Assembly (NCBI RefSeq): GCF_900119695.1
Contig: NZ_LT632546.1
Coordinates: forward strand, 118,865-182,864
Direction: 5' to 3'
DNA length: 64,000 nt
Source: Actinomyces urinae
GTDB taxonomy: Bacteria > Actinomycetota > Actinomycetes > Actinomycetales > Actinomycetaceae
Shown: positions 21,269-29,629 of the stretch, one piece after another
How the letters are laid out: every line of letters starts with the position of its first letter
How positions within the stretch are numbered: the stretch's first letter is position 1
The notes under the pieces: model-generated
The model's input: the letters and a program-made list of their open reading frames with translations, nothing else
Database searches by the model: none
Told to the model about the DNA's origin: nothing
Translations under genes and position numbers: made by a program

Positions 21269-21550
21269 TTAAACCGGGGAAGGCGTTGTTGCCGCCGATA
21301 TTGTTAGTGCCAGCCCCGCGATAATCGCGGTCAAGAACAGGGCATCAAACAGGGTGGAACGCGCACGCAGCCACGTGTGATCACGCGCCAAAATGCGGAT
21401 TAAAAGCAGCACAACAAAAAACGCGACCAAGCCCCACAGCGCCGCCCGCACACTTGCCCACAGCGCAACCACCGTCAGACCCGCAATACAGGCCGCCACA
21501 AAAATGATTCCGGCCGCAACCACTGCTTTTTTACTCGACACGCCCTCCAT
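21269..21550 (-). CDS. DUF3017-type small membrane protein
   Basis: A 93-residue protein with three predicted membrane helices (about residues 9-29, 33-52 and 66-86) separated by short charged loops (RILARDHTWLRARS between the second and third). Position after purH on the same strand and size match the actinobacterial DUF3017 family, which has no known function. The start is uncertain: an ATG at 21550 or a GTG four codons later, and both lie in a hairpin whose arms are CGCCCTCCA/TGGAGGGCG. Confidence 0.65.
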   Translation of the reverse strand: MEGVSSKKAVVAAGIIFVAACIAGLTVVALWASVRAALWGLVAFFVVLLLIRILARDHTWLRARSTLFDALFLTAIIAGLALTISAATTPSPV

Positions 21551-21568
21551 CCTATCGGCTGGAGGGCG
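21541..21568 (-). promoter_or_regulatory. Hairpin across the start of the DUF3017 gene
   Basis: CGCCCTCCA (21541-21549) and TGGAGGGCG (21560-21568) form a perfect 9-bp stem with a 10-base loop. It lies 34 bases after purH and covers the ribosome site and start of the next gene, so it could end purH transcription or limit translation of the small gene. Confidence 0.45.
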
Positions 21569-21602
21569 CGTCTACATTCGCCGTCTGGATTGTCACTCGA
21601 TT

Positions 21603-23279
21603 CTAGTGCGAGAAGTGACGATTACCCGTGAAATACATGGTTATGCCGGCTTCCTGGGCTGCCTCGATCACTTCCTCATCACGAATAGACCCTCCCGGCT
21701 GGACCACCGCTTTCACGCCTGCATCGATCAAGAGCTGTAGTCCGTCAGCGAACGGGAAGAACGCGTCCGAGGCGGCTACCGCCCCTTCGCTTCGACGCGG
21801 AGCTTGCTCCACCTTGAGGTCCGCATTTGAAGCGCCCCCAACTCCGGCCTCCACCTTCGCGGCGTCACCGGTCTCGCGGCCCCCGAGGGTATTAGCCCGC
21901 TCCACTGCCAGACCACACGAGTCCACGCGGTTAACCTGGCCCATACCAACGCCCACCGATGCCTGGTCCTTTACCAGCAAAATCGCGTTTGAGCGCACCG
22001 CCCGAACCGTCTTCCACGCGAACTTCAAATCCGCAAGCGTCGCCGCATCGGCAGGAGCCCCTGACACCAGTTGCCAGTTTGCCGGGTCATCGCCGGTGGC
22101 ATTCACGTCGTCACGATCTTGAGCCACGAGGCCTCCCGTGATCTGCTTAAACTCAACGGTTCCACGCGAAGGCGCCTCAACCGTTAGCAGACGGATGTTC
22201 TTCTTCTTAGCGAGGATCTCGAGGGCGCCGTCCTCGAATGACGGAGCCACTACCACCTCGGTGAAAATGGGGGCAACCTGCTTGGCCATCTCTACCGACA
22301 CCGGGCGGTTTACCGCGATCACGCCGCCGAACGCAGACACCGCGTCACACGCGTGCGCCTTGCGGTGAGCCTGCGCAACGTCCTCACCCACCGCAATACC
22401 GCACGGATTGGCGTGCTTGATGATTGCAACACACGGTTCATCGTGATCATATGCCGCACGCAAGGCCGCGTCCGCGTCCGTGTAGTTGTTGTAAGACATG
22501 GCCTTGCCATGCAGTTGCTTTGCGCGAGCCAGGCCGCCAGTTTCCGTGCGACCTGCAAAACCAGCACCCGCATTCACATACACAGCGCCACACTGATGCG
22601 GGTTCTCGCCGTACCGAAGCGTATCTAAACGCTCCCATGTGCCCGCCAAGAAACCGGGAAGCGGCTCCTCATTACCCTGCTGCGCCTCGTCCTTGTCAAT
22701 CTGTTGCGCAAACCAGGTGGCAACCGCCGCGTCATAAGTTGCGGTGTGGGCAAACGCTTGCGCGGCTAAGCGGCGACGCTGCTCATCTGTGAAACCACCA
22801 GCTTTAACCGCATCAATAACCTCGCCGTAGCGAGACGGATCAATCACCACCGCAACGGAAGCGTGATTCTTCGCCGCCGCGCGCACCATCGTTGGGCCGC
22901 CGATATCGATCTGCTCGATAGCCTCTTCAAACGTTGCGCCAAACGCGATCGTTTGTGCAAACGGGTACAGGTTCACAACCACGAGGTCGAACGGGGCAAC
23001 GCCAAGCTCAGACAATTCATTGACGTGTTCCGGTTTTGTCCGATCAGCCAAAATACCCGCATGAATCCGCGGATGCAGAGTCTTAACGCGGCCGCCCAAG
23101 CATTCTGGGAAACCCGTGACCTTCTCAACGGGAGTAACCGCAACTCCAGCGTCTTCGATCAAACGGGCAGTCGAACCCGTAGAAACAACCTCCACGCCAT
23201 TTTCGGCCAAAGCCTTAGCCAACTCCACCACGTTGGACTTATCAAAAACCGAAACCAGGGCGCGCTTAATTGCAGACAT
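21603..23279 (-). CDS. purH: Bifunctional AICAR transformylase / IMP cyclohydrolase
   Basis: PurH performs the last two steps of IMP synthesis and uses 10-formyl-THF. The N-terminal cyclohydrolase domain (MGS-like) shows VSVFDKSN and [13 protein letters not shown]; the transformylase domain shows YGENPHQ near residue 236, [25 protein letters not shown] and the terminal [14 protein letters not shown]. Start chosen at ATG 23279 (558 residues); upstream codons would lie at the riboswitch edge. At about residues 446-478, between [11 protein letters not shown] and ASDAFFPF, there is an extra segment of roughly 30 residues rich in Gly, Ala and Glu compared with typical family members. A ZTP riboswitch and promoter lie directly upstream. 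Confidence 0.96.
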   Translation of the reverse strand: MSAIKRALVSVFDKSNVVELAKALAENGVEVVSTGSTARLIEDAGVAVTPVEKVTGFPECLGGRVKTLHPRIHAGILADRTKPEHVNELSELGVAPFDLVVVNLYPFAQTIAFGATFEEAIEQIDIGGPTMVRAAAKNHASVAVVIDPSRYGEVIDAVKAGGFTDEQRRRLAAQAFAHTATYDAAVATWFAQQIDKDEAQQGNEEPLPGFLAGTWERLDTLRYGENPHQCGAVYVNAGAGFAGRTETGGLARAKQLHGKAMSYNNYTDADAALRAAYDHDEPCVAIIKHANPCGIAVGEDVAQAHRKAHACDAVSAFGGVIAVNRPVSVEMAKQVAPIFTEVVVAPSFEDGALEILAKKKNIRLLTVEAPSRGTVEFKQITGGLVAQDRDDVNATGDDPANWQLVSGAPADAATLADLKFAWKTVRAVRSNAILLVKDQASVGVGMGQVNRVDSCGLAVERANTLGGRETGDAAKVEAGVGGASNADLKVEQAPRRSEGAVAASDAFFPFADGLQLLIDAGVKAVVQPGGSIRDEEVIEAAQEAGITMYFTGNRHFSH

Positions 23280-23301
23280 CATTCCTATCCAATCCTGCCC
23301 C

Positions 23302-23378
23302 ACACCCAGGCGGGCGGCGTCGAAGGCACTGCTAGGCCGCTCCCCGGTGGTGATCCACCTGCGCCAGTCACGGCCACC
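23302..23378 (-). ncRNA. ZTP (pfl) riboswitch in the purH leader
   Basis: On the minus strand the leader reads GGCCGTGACTGGCGCAGGTG, then CACCACCGGGGAGCGGCC (GGCC pairs with GGCC), a linker, then GCCGCCCGCCTGGGTG. These are the two conserved blocks of the pfl motif. PurH consumes ZMP, so this is a substrate-level signal for its own gene. The conserved blocks match those of the glyA element almost base for base while the linkers differ, which is what conserved RNA structure predicts. Confidence 0.9.
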
Positions 23379-23381
23379 CTC

Positions 23382-23410
23382 AGTGTAATAAACCCACTCT
23401 TGCAGGTTAA
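23382..23410 (-). promoter_or_regulatory. Likely purH promoter
   Basis: TTAACC (23405-23410) and TACACT (23382-23387) on the minus strand are 17 bases apart, a sigma-70-like pair. Transcription would start just before the first conserved block of the ZTP riboswitch. It follows the purN stop by about 20 bases. Confidence 0.5.
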
Positions 23411-23432
23411 GGAATGTCCAAAAAGTGAGGCG

Positions 23433-24224
23433 CTAGCCTACCTCCACCCAGCGGCCTGTCGTAGTCCAACCCTCCCGCATCATTTTGCCCACAGTTTCAA
23501 CCAGCTGGTGGCGCTCAGCCACCTGAATGCGCTCTAGCAGCTCGGCCAGCGTGTCACCTGCCTCAACGGGAACAACGCACTGGGCAATCACGCGGCCCGT
23601 ATCCATTCCAGGATCCACAAAAAACAAGGTTGCGCCCGTATATTTAACGCCATAAGCGAGGGCATCTGCCGGACCGCGAATACCTGCAAAGGACGGCAGT
23701 AACGAGTTGTGCGTGTTCACGACGCGGCCATCGAAAGTATTTAGAAACTCGGGACCAAGCAGCTTCAAGAAACCAGCCGAAATCACCAGGTCAGGGTCAA
23801 AACCCTCTACAACCTCGGTCATAGCGCCGTCCCATTCTTCGCGGCTTGCATAGTCACTAACACGCTCCACGAAGGTGGGAATTCCTGCTTTTTCAGCGCG
23901 TTGCAAACCTTTAACTCCCGGACGATCCGAGCCTACGGCAACGACCTCGCACCCGTATCCGGGGTCTTCACACGCGTCGATAAGTGCTTGCAGGTTTGTG
24001 CCAGAACCAGAAATGAGGACTACCAAACGCGCAGCTTTCACGCCGGCTGATGACTGCGACGGCGAGTACTGCGTGCCCGCTGCGGGAACGCGCTCCCCCA
24101 TCTCCTGCACCGACTCAGCCTGGACGTGCGGCGATACTTTGAGACTCGAAGCCGCGATACCCGCCTGCGCCGCGTTCCTGTCCGTGGCGGACATTTTGCT
24201 GGGAGATTCTGCGGAAGTCGTCAC
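23433..24224 (-). CDS. purN: Phosphoribosylglycinamide formyltransferase with N-terminal extension
   Basis: PurN adds the formyl group of 10-formyl-THF to GAR in purine synthesis. The catalytic domain starts near residue 65 with LVVLISGSGTNLQALIDA, followed by the active-site VVNTHNSLLPSFAGIRG (normally NIHPSLLPAF) and VDPGMDTGRVIAQ. A polar extension of about 62 residues, rich in Ser, Ala and Gln, precedes the domain and looks disordered. The start GTG at 24224 is supported by AAGGAG five bases upstream, so the extension is probably real. It lies between perM and purH, an order conserved in Actinobacteria. Confidence 0.93.
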   Translation of the reverse strand: MTTSAESPSKMSATDRNAAQAGIAASSLKVSPHVQAESVQEMGERVPAAGTQYSPSQSSAGVKAARLVVLISGSGTNLQALIDACEDPGYGCEVVAVGSDRPGVKGLQRAEKAGIPTFVERVSDYASREEWDGAMTEVVEGFDPDLVISAGFLKLLGPEFLNTFDGRVVNTHNSLLPSFAGIRGPADALAYGVKYTGATLFFVDPGMDTGRVIAQCVVPVEAGDTLAELLERIQVAERHQLVETVGKMMREGWTTTGRWVEVG

Positions 24225-24294
24225 TGCTGCTCCTTGAACGACGATAATCCGATTACTAGTTTCAAATCCTCACCCGGTTTCGTCAACCTTGGTC

Positions 24295-26067
24295 TCAATT
24301 TGTCTCGCTTTGGTCGAGGGAAACTTCTTGATCTACATCCGGATCAGGCTGCTCCTGATCCCCACTATCTTCCTGCGCAAGATCCGGCTGACCGATCTGA
24401 TCGTCGCTGGTTGTCTTCCGACTAATCTTCTTGGAGGTCGAGCGCGTGACGTGGGATAAGGCTGCTCCTGCCTGCGCATACTTCGCAAGGAAGAACGGGT
24501 GCGCCAGCGCATATACCACCGCCGCGCTCAAACCAACTTCTAGCGCTGCGAACGCTACGGCGTAAACCAGGCGTGGCCCCAAAAGCCCCATTCGTGCGAC
24601 ACCGAGGCTACCCATCGAAAGCCACATCCACGCCGCAACCAGCACCAGGAGGGTTAGCACGTACATTGAGGCATGCACCAGGTGGTCGGCCAGGTTCGCT
24701 TCCTGCCTCCACTTCACTGCGGCAACGCCCAGCAAAACACCGAGCACGATAGGAATCAGTACAACCCAAATTCCTACCTCTGTCTGCGGGATAGCTCCCA
24801 GGATCGGGATGGCAGGAATCGCGGCTACATCTGCACGCGAAGGCGTGACTATCGCATCCGAAGCGGTGTAAAAGCCTGGCCCCATTAGCCATGACGCGGC
24901 CCAACCGGCCACATTAGGAAGGTACAGAGCCTGAGTAATCCAAATGATTACGGAGTCAAAAACCGAGGCGTTAAGTAGATCCGTTATGCCTCTTATGCGG
25001 CTCCAGCCGGCAATGATCCCGACGAGGCCGGTCACCATTCCCACCGAAAAGAGTGCGGCGAGAGCAGCTACTGCGTCTTTGATGGCACGCAGGTACGGGC
25101 CTACGCCAGGTTTAGATTCCAGATCCAAATCCTGCGGCTCCAGCGACCACACCCACGCCAGGGCCGATACAAAGAGGCTCCCAAGGATCAGCTGGGGTAG
25201 CGACGCGCTCGTTTTGTTGAATAATGCCAGCAAAAGCACGACCCCTAGGTATGCCGGTATGAACAGCGCTGAACCACGCCAGCTTGCAACGCTTGCCCGC
25301 GCTAATCCGGCTCTGGCCAGCGCCACGTGCATGATTGTTAGCCCCAGCGGAATCATCTTGTAGCTTGCGCCAGCGATCTTCACGCTGGCACCGTATGACA
25401 TCGCCCAAAAGTCGCTACCCACCGAGATTGCGGAGTTCCAATCGGCCTCCATCATCCACGGATTCGACGCGTTGGCCAGGAAACTAACCAACGCAACTGC
25501 GGCGATTAGTGCCCACGAGAAGAACGCAGTTTCGAGGGCTGCGAGCAGTAACTGCGGCCAACCCGCGGGCGGGCGCACCACAATGACCTTGCGCTCCACG
25601 GGCGTTCGCGCCACGGTTTGAACAGCATCGGATTGTTCAGCTGGTTCACTCTCGGTCTCTTTCAGGGACTGCGCAGGCTCTTGTTCAACCTGCCCGTCCA
25701 TATCTTCTTCGATTTCGTCTTGCGAGGGAGTAGCTTCCAGCTCGTCTAGAAGATCTTGTTCGATGAGTGCGCGCTCCACGTTGGTGAGACGCTCGGTTGG
25801 AAGTTCGTGTGGTGCGCGCGGATCTGCGGCACGTCGGTTCTGCCGGCTGCGAGCCTGCGCAATGGCCCGGCGCAACTCCTCGGCGTCTCGCCGCGGGTTT
25901 GACACACCGGTCTCCTGGTCGCGACGGCGCTGCTCTAAAACGCGCTCGCGAACCTGATCGGCGTGTGCCTTACGAGCTAACTTCCGCTCGCTCGCTTCCC
26001 GTTCTTTCTTGCTCGGCCGGTGCGCGCGCTCGCGCTCACTTCGATCCCCTGTGTTTTCTCGCATCAT
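24295..26067 (-). CDS. PerM/DUF6350 family membrane protein
   Basis: This 590-residue protein has a charged N-terminal region of about 170 residues (Arg/Lys/Glu-rich, likely coiled coil or disordered), then about nine or ten membrane segments between residues 175 and 545, then an acidic tail rich in Asp, Glu and Gln. The PPAGWPQLLLAALETA motif at the start of the membrane part and the position directly upstream of purN match the actinobacterial PerM/DUF6350 family, which in mycobacteria is linked to cell division under stress. Here the upstream neighbours sucC-sucD are displaced 18 kb away by an island. A purine stretch (AAGATAGAA) precedes ATGATG. Confidence 0.8.
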   Translation of the reverse strand: MMRENTGDRSERERAHRPSKKEREASERKLARKAHADQVRERVLEQRRRDQETGVSNPRRDAEELRRAIAQARSRQNRRAADPRAPHELPTERLTNVERALIEQDLLDELEATPSQDEIEEDMDGQVEQEPAQSLKETESEPAEQSDAVQTVARTPVERKVIVVRPPAGWPQLLLAALETAFFSWALIAAVALVSFLANASNPWMMEADWNSAISVGSDFWAMSYGASVKIAGASYKMIPLGLTIMHVALARAGLARASVASWRGSALFIPAYLGVVLLLALFNKTSASLPQLILGSLFVSALAWVWSLEPQDLDLESKPGVGPYLRAIKDAVAALAALFSVGMVTGLVGIIAGWSRIRGITDLLNASVFDSVIIWITQALYLPNVAGWAASWLMGPGFYTASDAIVTPSRADVAAIPAIPILGAIPQTEVGIWVVLIPIVLGVLLGVAAVKWRQEANLADHLVHASMYVLTLLVLVAAWMWLSMGSLGVARMGLLGPRLVYAVAFAALEVGLSAAVVYALAHPFFLAKYAQAGAALSHVTRSTSKKISRKTTSDDQIGQPDLAQEDSGDQEQPDPDVDQEVSLDQSETN

Positions 26068-26158
26068 TTCTATCTTGGTTCAAACCGCCGTCTTTATCGC
26101 GGCGAATTGCCGGTGTGTCCACCAAACGCGACACTGCTATCGCGTGGGAGCAACACAA

Positions 26159-26174
26159 AAGGGCGGCCTCCACG
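26159..26174 (-). terminator. Half of the sucD terminator, split by the island (distal arm)
   Basis: AAGGGCGGCCTCCACG at 26159-26174 is complementary, with one bulged base, to CGTGGGGCCGCCCTT at 44132-44146 just after sucD. On the minus strand this arm is followed by TTTTGT. Joined without the island, the two arms make a typical intrinsic terminator of sucD. Confidence 0.75.
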
Positions 26175-26177
26175 ATC

Positions 26178-26324
26178 TGAACTGTCCCCCGGAAGTTGGA
26201 CTGATTTATTCAGTTTTTCTTCCGGGGGATTTGTATGCATCCGAGATCTACGTTGACTCATGAGCAGCGTGCGGCGCTGGTGGGTTTGTTTGAGCAGGGT
26301 TTTGGTTACAAGAGTGCGGCTTGT
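26178..26324 (+). mobile_element. IS-A (IS150-like) left end, remnant
   Basis: The end starts TGAACTGTCCCC, matching the inverted right ends at 27699 and 44125. A 10-bp hairpin CCCCCGGAAG/CTTCCGGGGG follows. An ATG at 26235 opens a reading frame for a helix-turn-helix transposase start (MHPRSTLTHEQRAALVGLFE, then QGFGYKSAAC), cut off where IS-B1 begins. No matching target duplication is seen outside the two ends of the island. Confidence 0.8.
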
Positions 26325-26352
26325 TGAAGCGTCCTGGGTTTTGTTCCGCTTC

Positions 26353-27261
26353 TTATATGGGGGTCAGCTCGGCCGCCCGGTGTTGATTGTAGCTGGTGAT
26401 GGCCTCCTCAGGGGTGGTGTAGTCCAGGGCCTCGTGTAGGCGCTCGTTGTTCCACCAATGGACCCAGTTCAGGGTTGCCCATTCGACTTCGGTACATGAC
26501 CTCCAGGTTTGGGAGTAGATCAGCTCGGCCTTGTAAAGCCCGTTGACGGTCTCGGCTAGGGCATTGTCGTAGGAATCGCCAACGCTGCCGGTTGAGGGTT
26601 TGATTCCGTAGTCAGTGAGTTTCTCGCTGTAGGTGATGCTCGTGTACTGAGATCCATGATCAGAATGGTGAACAAGATTGGATAGGTTTTGTCTGGCGTT
26701 CATGATTGCCTGCTCGAGCGCCTCCAACGGTAACGCCTCTGTTGTCATCGAGGTCCGGGTCGCCCAGCCAACGATCTTACGACTGAAAACATCGGTGACG
26801 AAGGCCGTGTAGACGAACCCGGACAGGGTACGGACATAGGTGATATCGGCGATCCACAACCGGTTCGGACCCACAGCCTTGAACTGCCGCTGTACTAAGT
26901 CGGGGCAAGTATCGGGAACTGGTGCTGGCCGAGTTGTCACAGGTCTACGTCCGCGGCGTATCCCACTAATTCCAGCGATTTTCATGAGCCGAGCCACCTG
27001 GTCACGGCCAATATCCCAGCCGGCACGCCTAGCTGCGTGCCAGAGCTTACGCACACCATAAACACTGAAGTTCTTCTGGTGAATCTCACGTAGTACTTCA
27101 ATCAGGATCTGGTCTCGTATGCTCCTGGTGCTCGCAGGCCGGCTCTTAGCGGCCCGGTACCCCCGAGGAGTGATAAACCCTCCTTCAAGGTGTTCGCAAA
27201 GGACCCGGCACACGAACTCGACTGAGTAGTGATCGCGGTACTGGTCAATGAAAGCGATCAT
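26353..27261 (-). CDS. IS-B1 transposase OrfB (IS3 family, DDE integrase)
   Basis: A 302-residue retroviral-integrase-type transposase. An HTH_21-like N-terminal region (GYRAAKSRPASTRSIRDQ) is followed by the rve core: first Asp in WIADITYVRTLSGF near residue 135, second in HHSDHGSQYTS near 197, Glu in DNALAETVNGLYKAE near 233. The ATG overlaps the OrfA stop by one base (TAATG), so expression is by coupling or frameshift. The protein is identical to that of IS-B3 and closely similar to that of IS-B2. Confidence 0.93.
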   Translation of the reverse strand: MIAFIDQYRDHYSVEFVCRVLCEHLEGGFITPRGYRAAKSRPASTRSIRDQILIEVLREIHQKNFSVYGVRKLWHAARRAGWDIGRDQVARLMKIAGISGIRRGRRPVTTRPAPVPDTCPDLVQRQFKAVGPNRLWIADITYVRTLSGFVYTAFVTDVFSRKIVGWATRTSMTTEALPLEALEQAIMNARQNLSNLVHHSDHGSQYTSITYSEKLTDYGIKPSTGSVGDSYDNALAETVNGLYKAELIYSQTWRSCTEVEWATLNWVHWWNNERLHEALDYTTPEEAITSYNQHRAAELTPI

Positions 27262-27578
27262 TAACTCCCGGGGTGTTCGAGTTCTCGTGCGAAAAAAGCC
27301 GAAGCAAGCTTCAAAATCTCGTTCGCCCGCCGTAACTCTGCATTCTCACGTTTAAGCCGTTTAATTTCCTCGTGTTCCTCACGAGTTAAGCCCTGGCGTT
27401 GTCCAGAGTCGATCAGAGACTGTTCGTACCAGCGACGCATCGACTCAACTGAAATCCCCAGTCGAGGGGCAATCTCGTTAATTGCTCTCCACTGCGTGCA
27501 CGACCGGTCATCAGCAAGGCGATCGGCGACCATCCGCACCGCACGGTCCTTAAATTCTTGTGAATACCTCTTCGGCAT
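27261..27578 (-). CDS. IS-B1 OrfA (helix-turn-helix)
   Basis: A 105-residue protein with an HTH of the transposase-8 type (MPKRYSQEFKDRAVRMV, then LGISVESMRRWYEQ) and a C-terminal leucine-zipper-like coiled coil (EEIKRLKRENAELRRANEIL) that binds IS ends and partners OrfB. Confidence 0.9.
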   Translation of the reverse strand: MPKRYSQEFKDRAVRMVADRLADDRSCTQWRAINEIAPRLGISVESMRRWYEQSLIDSGQRQGLTREEHEEIKRLKRENAELRRANEILKLASAFFARELEHPGS

Positions 27579-27626
27579 GTTCCAATCCTCTCAAAAACAG
27601 GTAGGAACAAAACCCAGGACGCTTCA

Positions 27627-27699
27627 GAATATCGGAATCATGCCCTCGTAGCCTAAGAACCCCTACTATTAAACTGTCTAACTTTCAGGGGACAGTTCA
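27627..27699 (+). mobile_element. IS-A right end, remnant (left copy)
   Basis: These 73 bases are identical to 44053-44125, the right end of the other IS-A copy. They hold the last codons of the transposase (ending HALVA) and the terminal repeat GGGGACAGTTCA. IS-B1 lies directly to the left. Confidence 0.85.
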
Positions 27700-27787
27700 C
27701 TATGGGCGTTGACCATTCTGTCAATTTGGCTCAAGGGATCGCGTCAGGCTTTAAAGACGGACTAGGAAAATAGAAGGAAATTATTCA

Positions 27788-28483
27788 ATGGTTGAGCCGA
27801 TGAAGTTTGGGCCGGAACAGAATATACCGTCCCCATACACTAAGAACTTGCCGCTCTTGTTGCGGAAGATGAGCAAGTACCCCGAAGAAACACGAGTATT
27901 TAACCAGGCACCAATTCTACTGGGTGTGGGAATACCCGGAGCACTCCTAATGACCCTAACAGCACTAGTCATGACACCCGCTTACTTCCGCGGTACCAAT
28001 GATGACCTCGCCTCGGTTATCGCACCAATACTAATGGCACTCTTTATGTACACCCTGACGGCTATCGGACTGTTCCGCCGCTACGGTGTAGACCAAGACA
28101 AAGTCTGGTCAAAATTCGGCAAGATTTACTATAAGGAAGTCCGCTTCGACGAAATCACTGACATCAAACTCAGTGTTGCCAACCAGCGCTACAAGTTCTA
28201 CAAAGGTGAAAAGAAAATCAACCTGGACTACACGCGCTTCGACTACACGCTGGCTTTCATCCGCCTACTAGAAGAACTCCAACACCGCCGCTTCACACTC
28301 TACGGAGTATCACCAGATGACCCCAGCTGGGAAGACGAAGCCCAAATGGCCCGAAATGACGTAGCCTGGAATGCCTATGACAACCACCGCAAATACTACA
28401 ACTCCCACCCCGAAGAACTCGCCAAACTAAACGCGCTAGTCCAACCACCGGCAACTGCTAAGAGTGCAACCCAGTCCGAGTAG
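27788..28483 (+). CDS. Unknown membrane protein with two helices and a PH-like cytoplasmic part
   Basis: Not recognised as a named family. The 231 residues have a polar N-terminus (about 1-40), two hydrophobic helices (about residues 42-63 and 75-95), then a soluble region of about 135 residues with alternating beta-like segments (DKVWSKFGKIYYKEVRFDEI), which resembles the PH-like domain found in small bacterial membrane proteins. The C-terminus is rich in Tyr, Asn and Glu. AGAAGGAA precedes ATG by eight bases. It stands right inside the left edge of the island, after the IS-A end, with a strong terminator 56 bases downstream, so it is probably a single-gene unit. Confidence 0.6.
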   Translation: MVEPMKFGPEQNIPSPYTKNLPLLLRKMSKYPEETRVFNQAPILLGVGIPGALLMTLTALVMTPAYFRGTNDDLASVIAPILMALFMYTLTAIGLFRRYGVDQDKVWSKFGKIYYKEVRFDEITDIKLSVANQRYKFYKGEKKINLDYTRFDYTLAFIRLLEELQHRRFTLYGVSPDDPSWEDEAQMARNDVAWNAYDNHRKYYNSHPEELAKLNALVQPPATAKSATQSE

Positions 28484-28538
28484 CCAAGCTGGAAGTAGAA
28501 CTAGGTCCGACCAGCAAGCTTAGATATCTAGTTTTCCC

Positions 28539-28574
28539 GGGGCTTCACGATTTTCTCAAAAGTCGTGAAGCCCC
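28539..28574. terminator. Terminator between the membrane protein and MpaB genes
   Basis: GGGGCTTCACGA (28539-28550) pairs perfectly with TCGTGAAGCCCC (28563-28574), with TTTT/AAAA extending the stem inwards. It lies 24 bases before the next gene, and no strong T tract follows on the plus strand. Confidence 0.7.
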
Positions 28575-28597
28575 GACTTGATTGAAATACTGAGATC

Positions 28598-29629
28598 ATG
28601 CTGATTTCCAAAATTCGAGAACAGTTCGCTGAAGCCGTTCGTAAACGCGTCGCTGGATCTGACCGAAAGGATCGAGCCGACCTCATTTGGCGCGCCCCCG
28701 GAGAACGCTGGTTCACGAACGCGGACCCAATCGTGAAAGTACAGGGTGCTCCCACCATGTACATTGGCGGAATCCGCGCCCTCCTGCTACAAAGTCTGCA
28801 CCCACTGGCAATGGCGGGCGTGGCTGGACATTCTGGATATCAGGATGACCCGTGGGGACGGTTACAACGCACTGCGGATTACGTTGCGACAACCACGTTC
28901 GCGCGAAAAGAAGACGTGGAGAAAATGATCGCCCACGTGCGTCGCATCCACGAACACATAAAGGGCGAGCTGCCGGATGGGCGCCCGTATGCTGCGTCTG
29001 ATCCTCACCTGTTGACGTGGGTTCACTGCGCGGAAAGCGAGTCGTTCTTAACCGCGTATCAGAACCTCAGTCCACGTCCCTTAACACCCGAGGAATGCGA
29101 TACATATGTAGCCCAAACTGCGATTTCCGCCAAAATGCTGGGAGTAACAAATCCGCCCCATAGCGTCGATGAACTCTACAAAATGATGGCGTTCTATGGT
29201 CCCGAACTCGAGTTTTCACCAGCCGCCGCAGACGTCGTAGACCTCCTGATCGACAACCCACCACTGTCGCCCCCAATGAAATGGGGGTACGACATGTTGA
29301 AGAATGGTGCGATCGCTCTGCTACCCGGTTCCGCCAGGATCATGCTCGGGCTTGCAGACTCCAACGACCCGTCACATGTGAGCCTACAAGACGCGCTTTG
29401 GCGCCGTCCCATCGCGCGTTTCGCGACCGCGGCACTTCGTCGCACACTGGGGCAAGTGATGCTTCCAAACGAAAATGACGAGGGCGTGGCTCACAACTCC
29501 AACAAAAATAGTTCCCACACGCGGGGCGCGCGGCTGGCCCACCGTCACGCCAAACAAGCGGCCATAAGAGTTCCCGCGCACGCGGGGTGCGCGGGAACTA
29601 TGTCTCGGGCGGTTTTGTGGCCGGATTAG
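28598..29629 (+). CDS. MpaB/DUF2236 family oxygenase-like protein
   Basis: The family (DUF2236) includes the haem protein latex-clearing oxygenase Lcp and the fungal oxygenase MpaB. Motifs: VQGAPTMYIGGIRALLLQSL near residue 48, HPLAMAGVAGHSGYQDDPWG near 68, WGRLQRTADYVATTTF and GRPYAASDPHLLTWVHCAES with the conserved histidines near residue 137. The domain should end near residue 295; the remaining 45 or so residues (Arg, His and Ala rich) have no family look and are read through a repeat/hairpin region (29511-29599), so the original stop may have been lost. The substrate is unknown. Confidence 0.8.
   Translation: MLISKIREQFAEAVRKRVAGSDRKDRADLIWRAPGERWFTNADPIVKVQGAPTMYIGGIRALLLQSLHPLAMAGVAGHSGYQDDPWGRLQRTADYVATTTFARKEDVEKMIAHVRRIHEHIKGELPDGRPYAASDPHLLTWVHCAESESFLTAYQNLSPRPLTPEECDTYVAQTAISAKMLGVTNPPHSVDELYKMMAFYGPELEFSPAAADVVDLLIDNPPLSPPMKWGYDMLKNGAIALLPGSARIMLGLADSNDPSHVSLQDALWRRPIARFATAALRRTLGQVMLPNENDEGVAHNSNKNSSHTRGARLAHRHAKQAAIRVPAHAGCAGTMSRAVLWPD
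29511..29599. repeat. Two CRISPR-like or terminator-like GC-rich repeats
   Basis: GTTCCC followed by a short spacer and ACGCGGGG occurs at 29511-29524 and again at 29570-29586; the GCGGGG parts are 61 bases apart. The second copy lies in a perfect 13-bp hairpin (29569-29581 with 29587-29599, arm AGTTCCCGCGCAC). The core CCCGCGCACGCGGG and the 61-base period resemble type I-E CRISPR repeats, but there are only two copies and no cas gene. A duplicated terminator is the simpler reading. Confidence 0.4.

Larger units (their letters stand above)
26325..27626 (-). mobile_element. IS-B1, complete IS3-family element
   Basis: A 1302-bp element bounded by inverted repeats TGAAGCGTCCTGGGTTTTGT, with two transposase frames on the minus strand. 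It sits inside IS-A; the IS-A middle is missing and the three bases on each side (TGT and GAA) do not match, so an adjacent deletion followed insertion. The first 1172 bp visible in IS-B3 at the right edge appear identical, with constant offset 36504, which points to recent transposition. Confidence 0.92.

Noticed and set aside
29511..29599. A genuine CRISPR array
   Set aside because: Only two imperfect repeats, one a perfect hairpin of terminator type, and no cas genes anywhere in the window; kept only as a low-confidence repeat.
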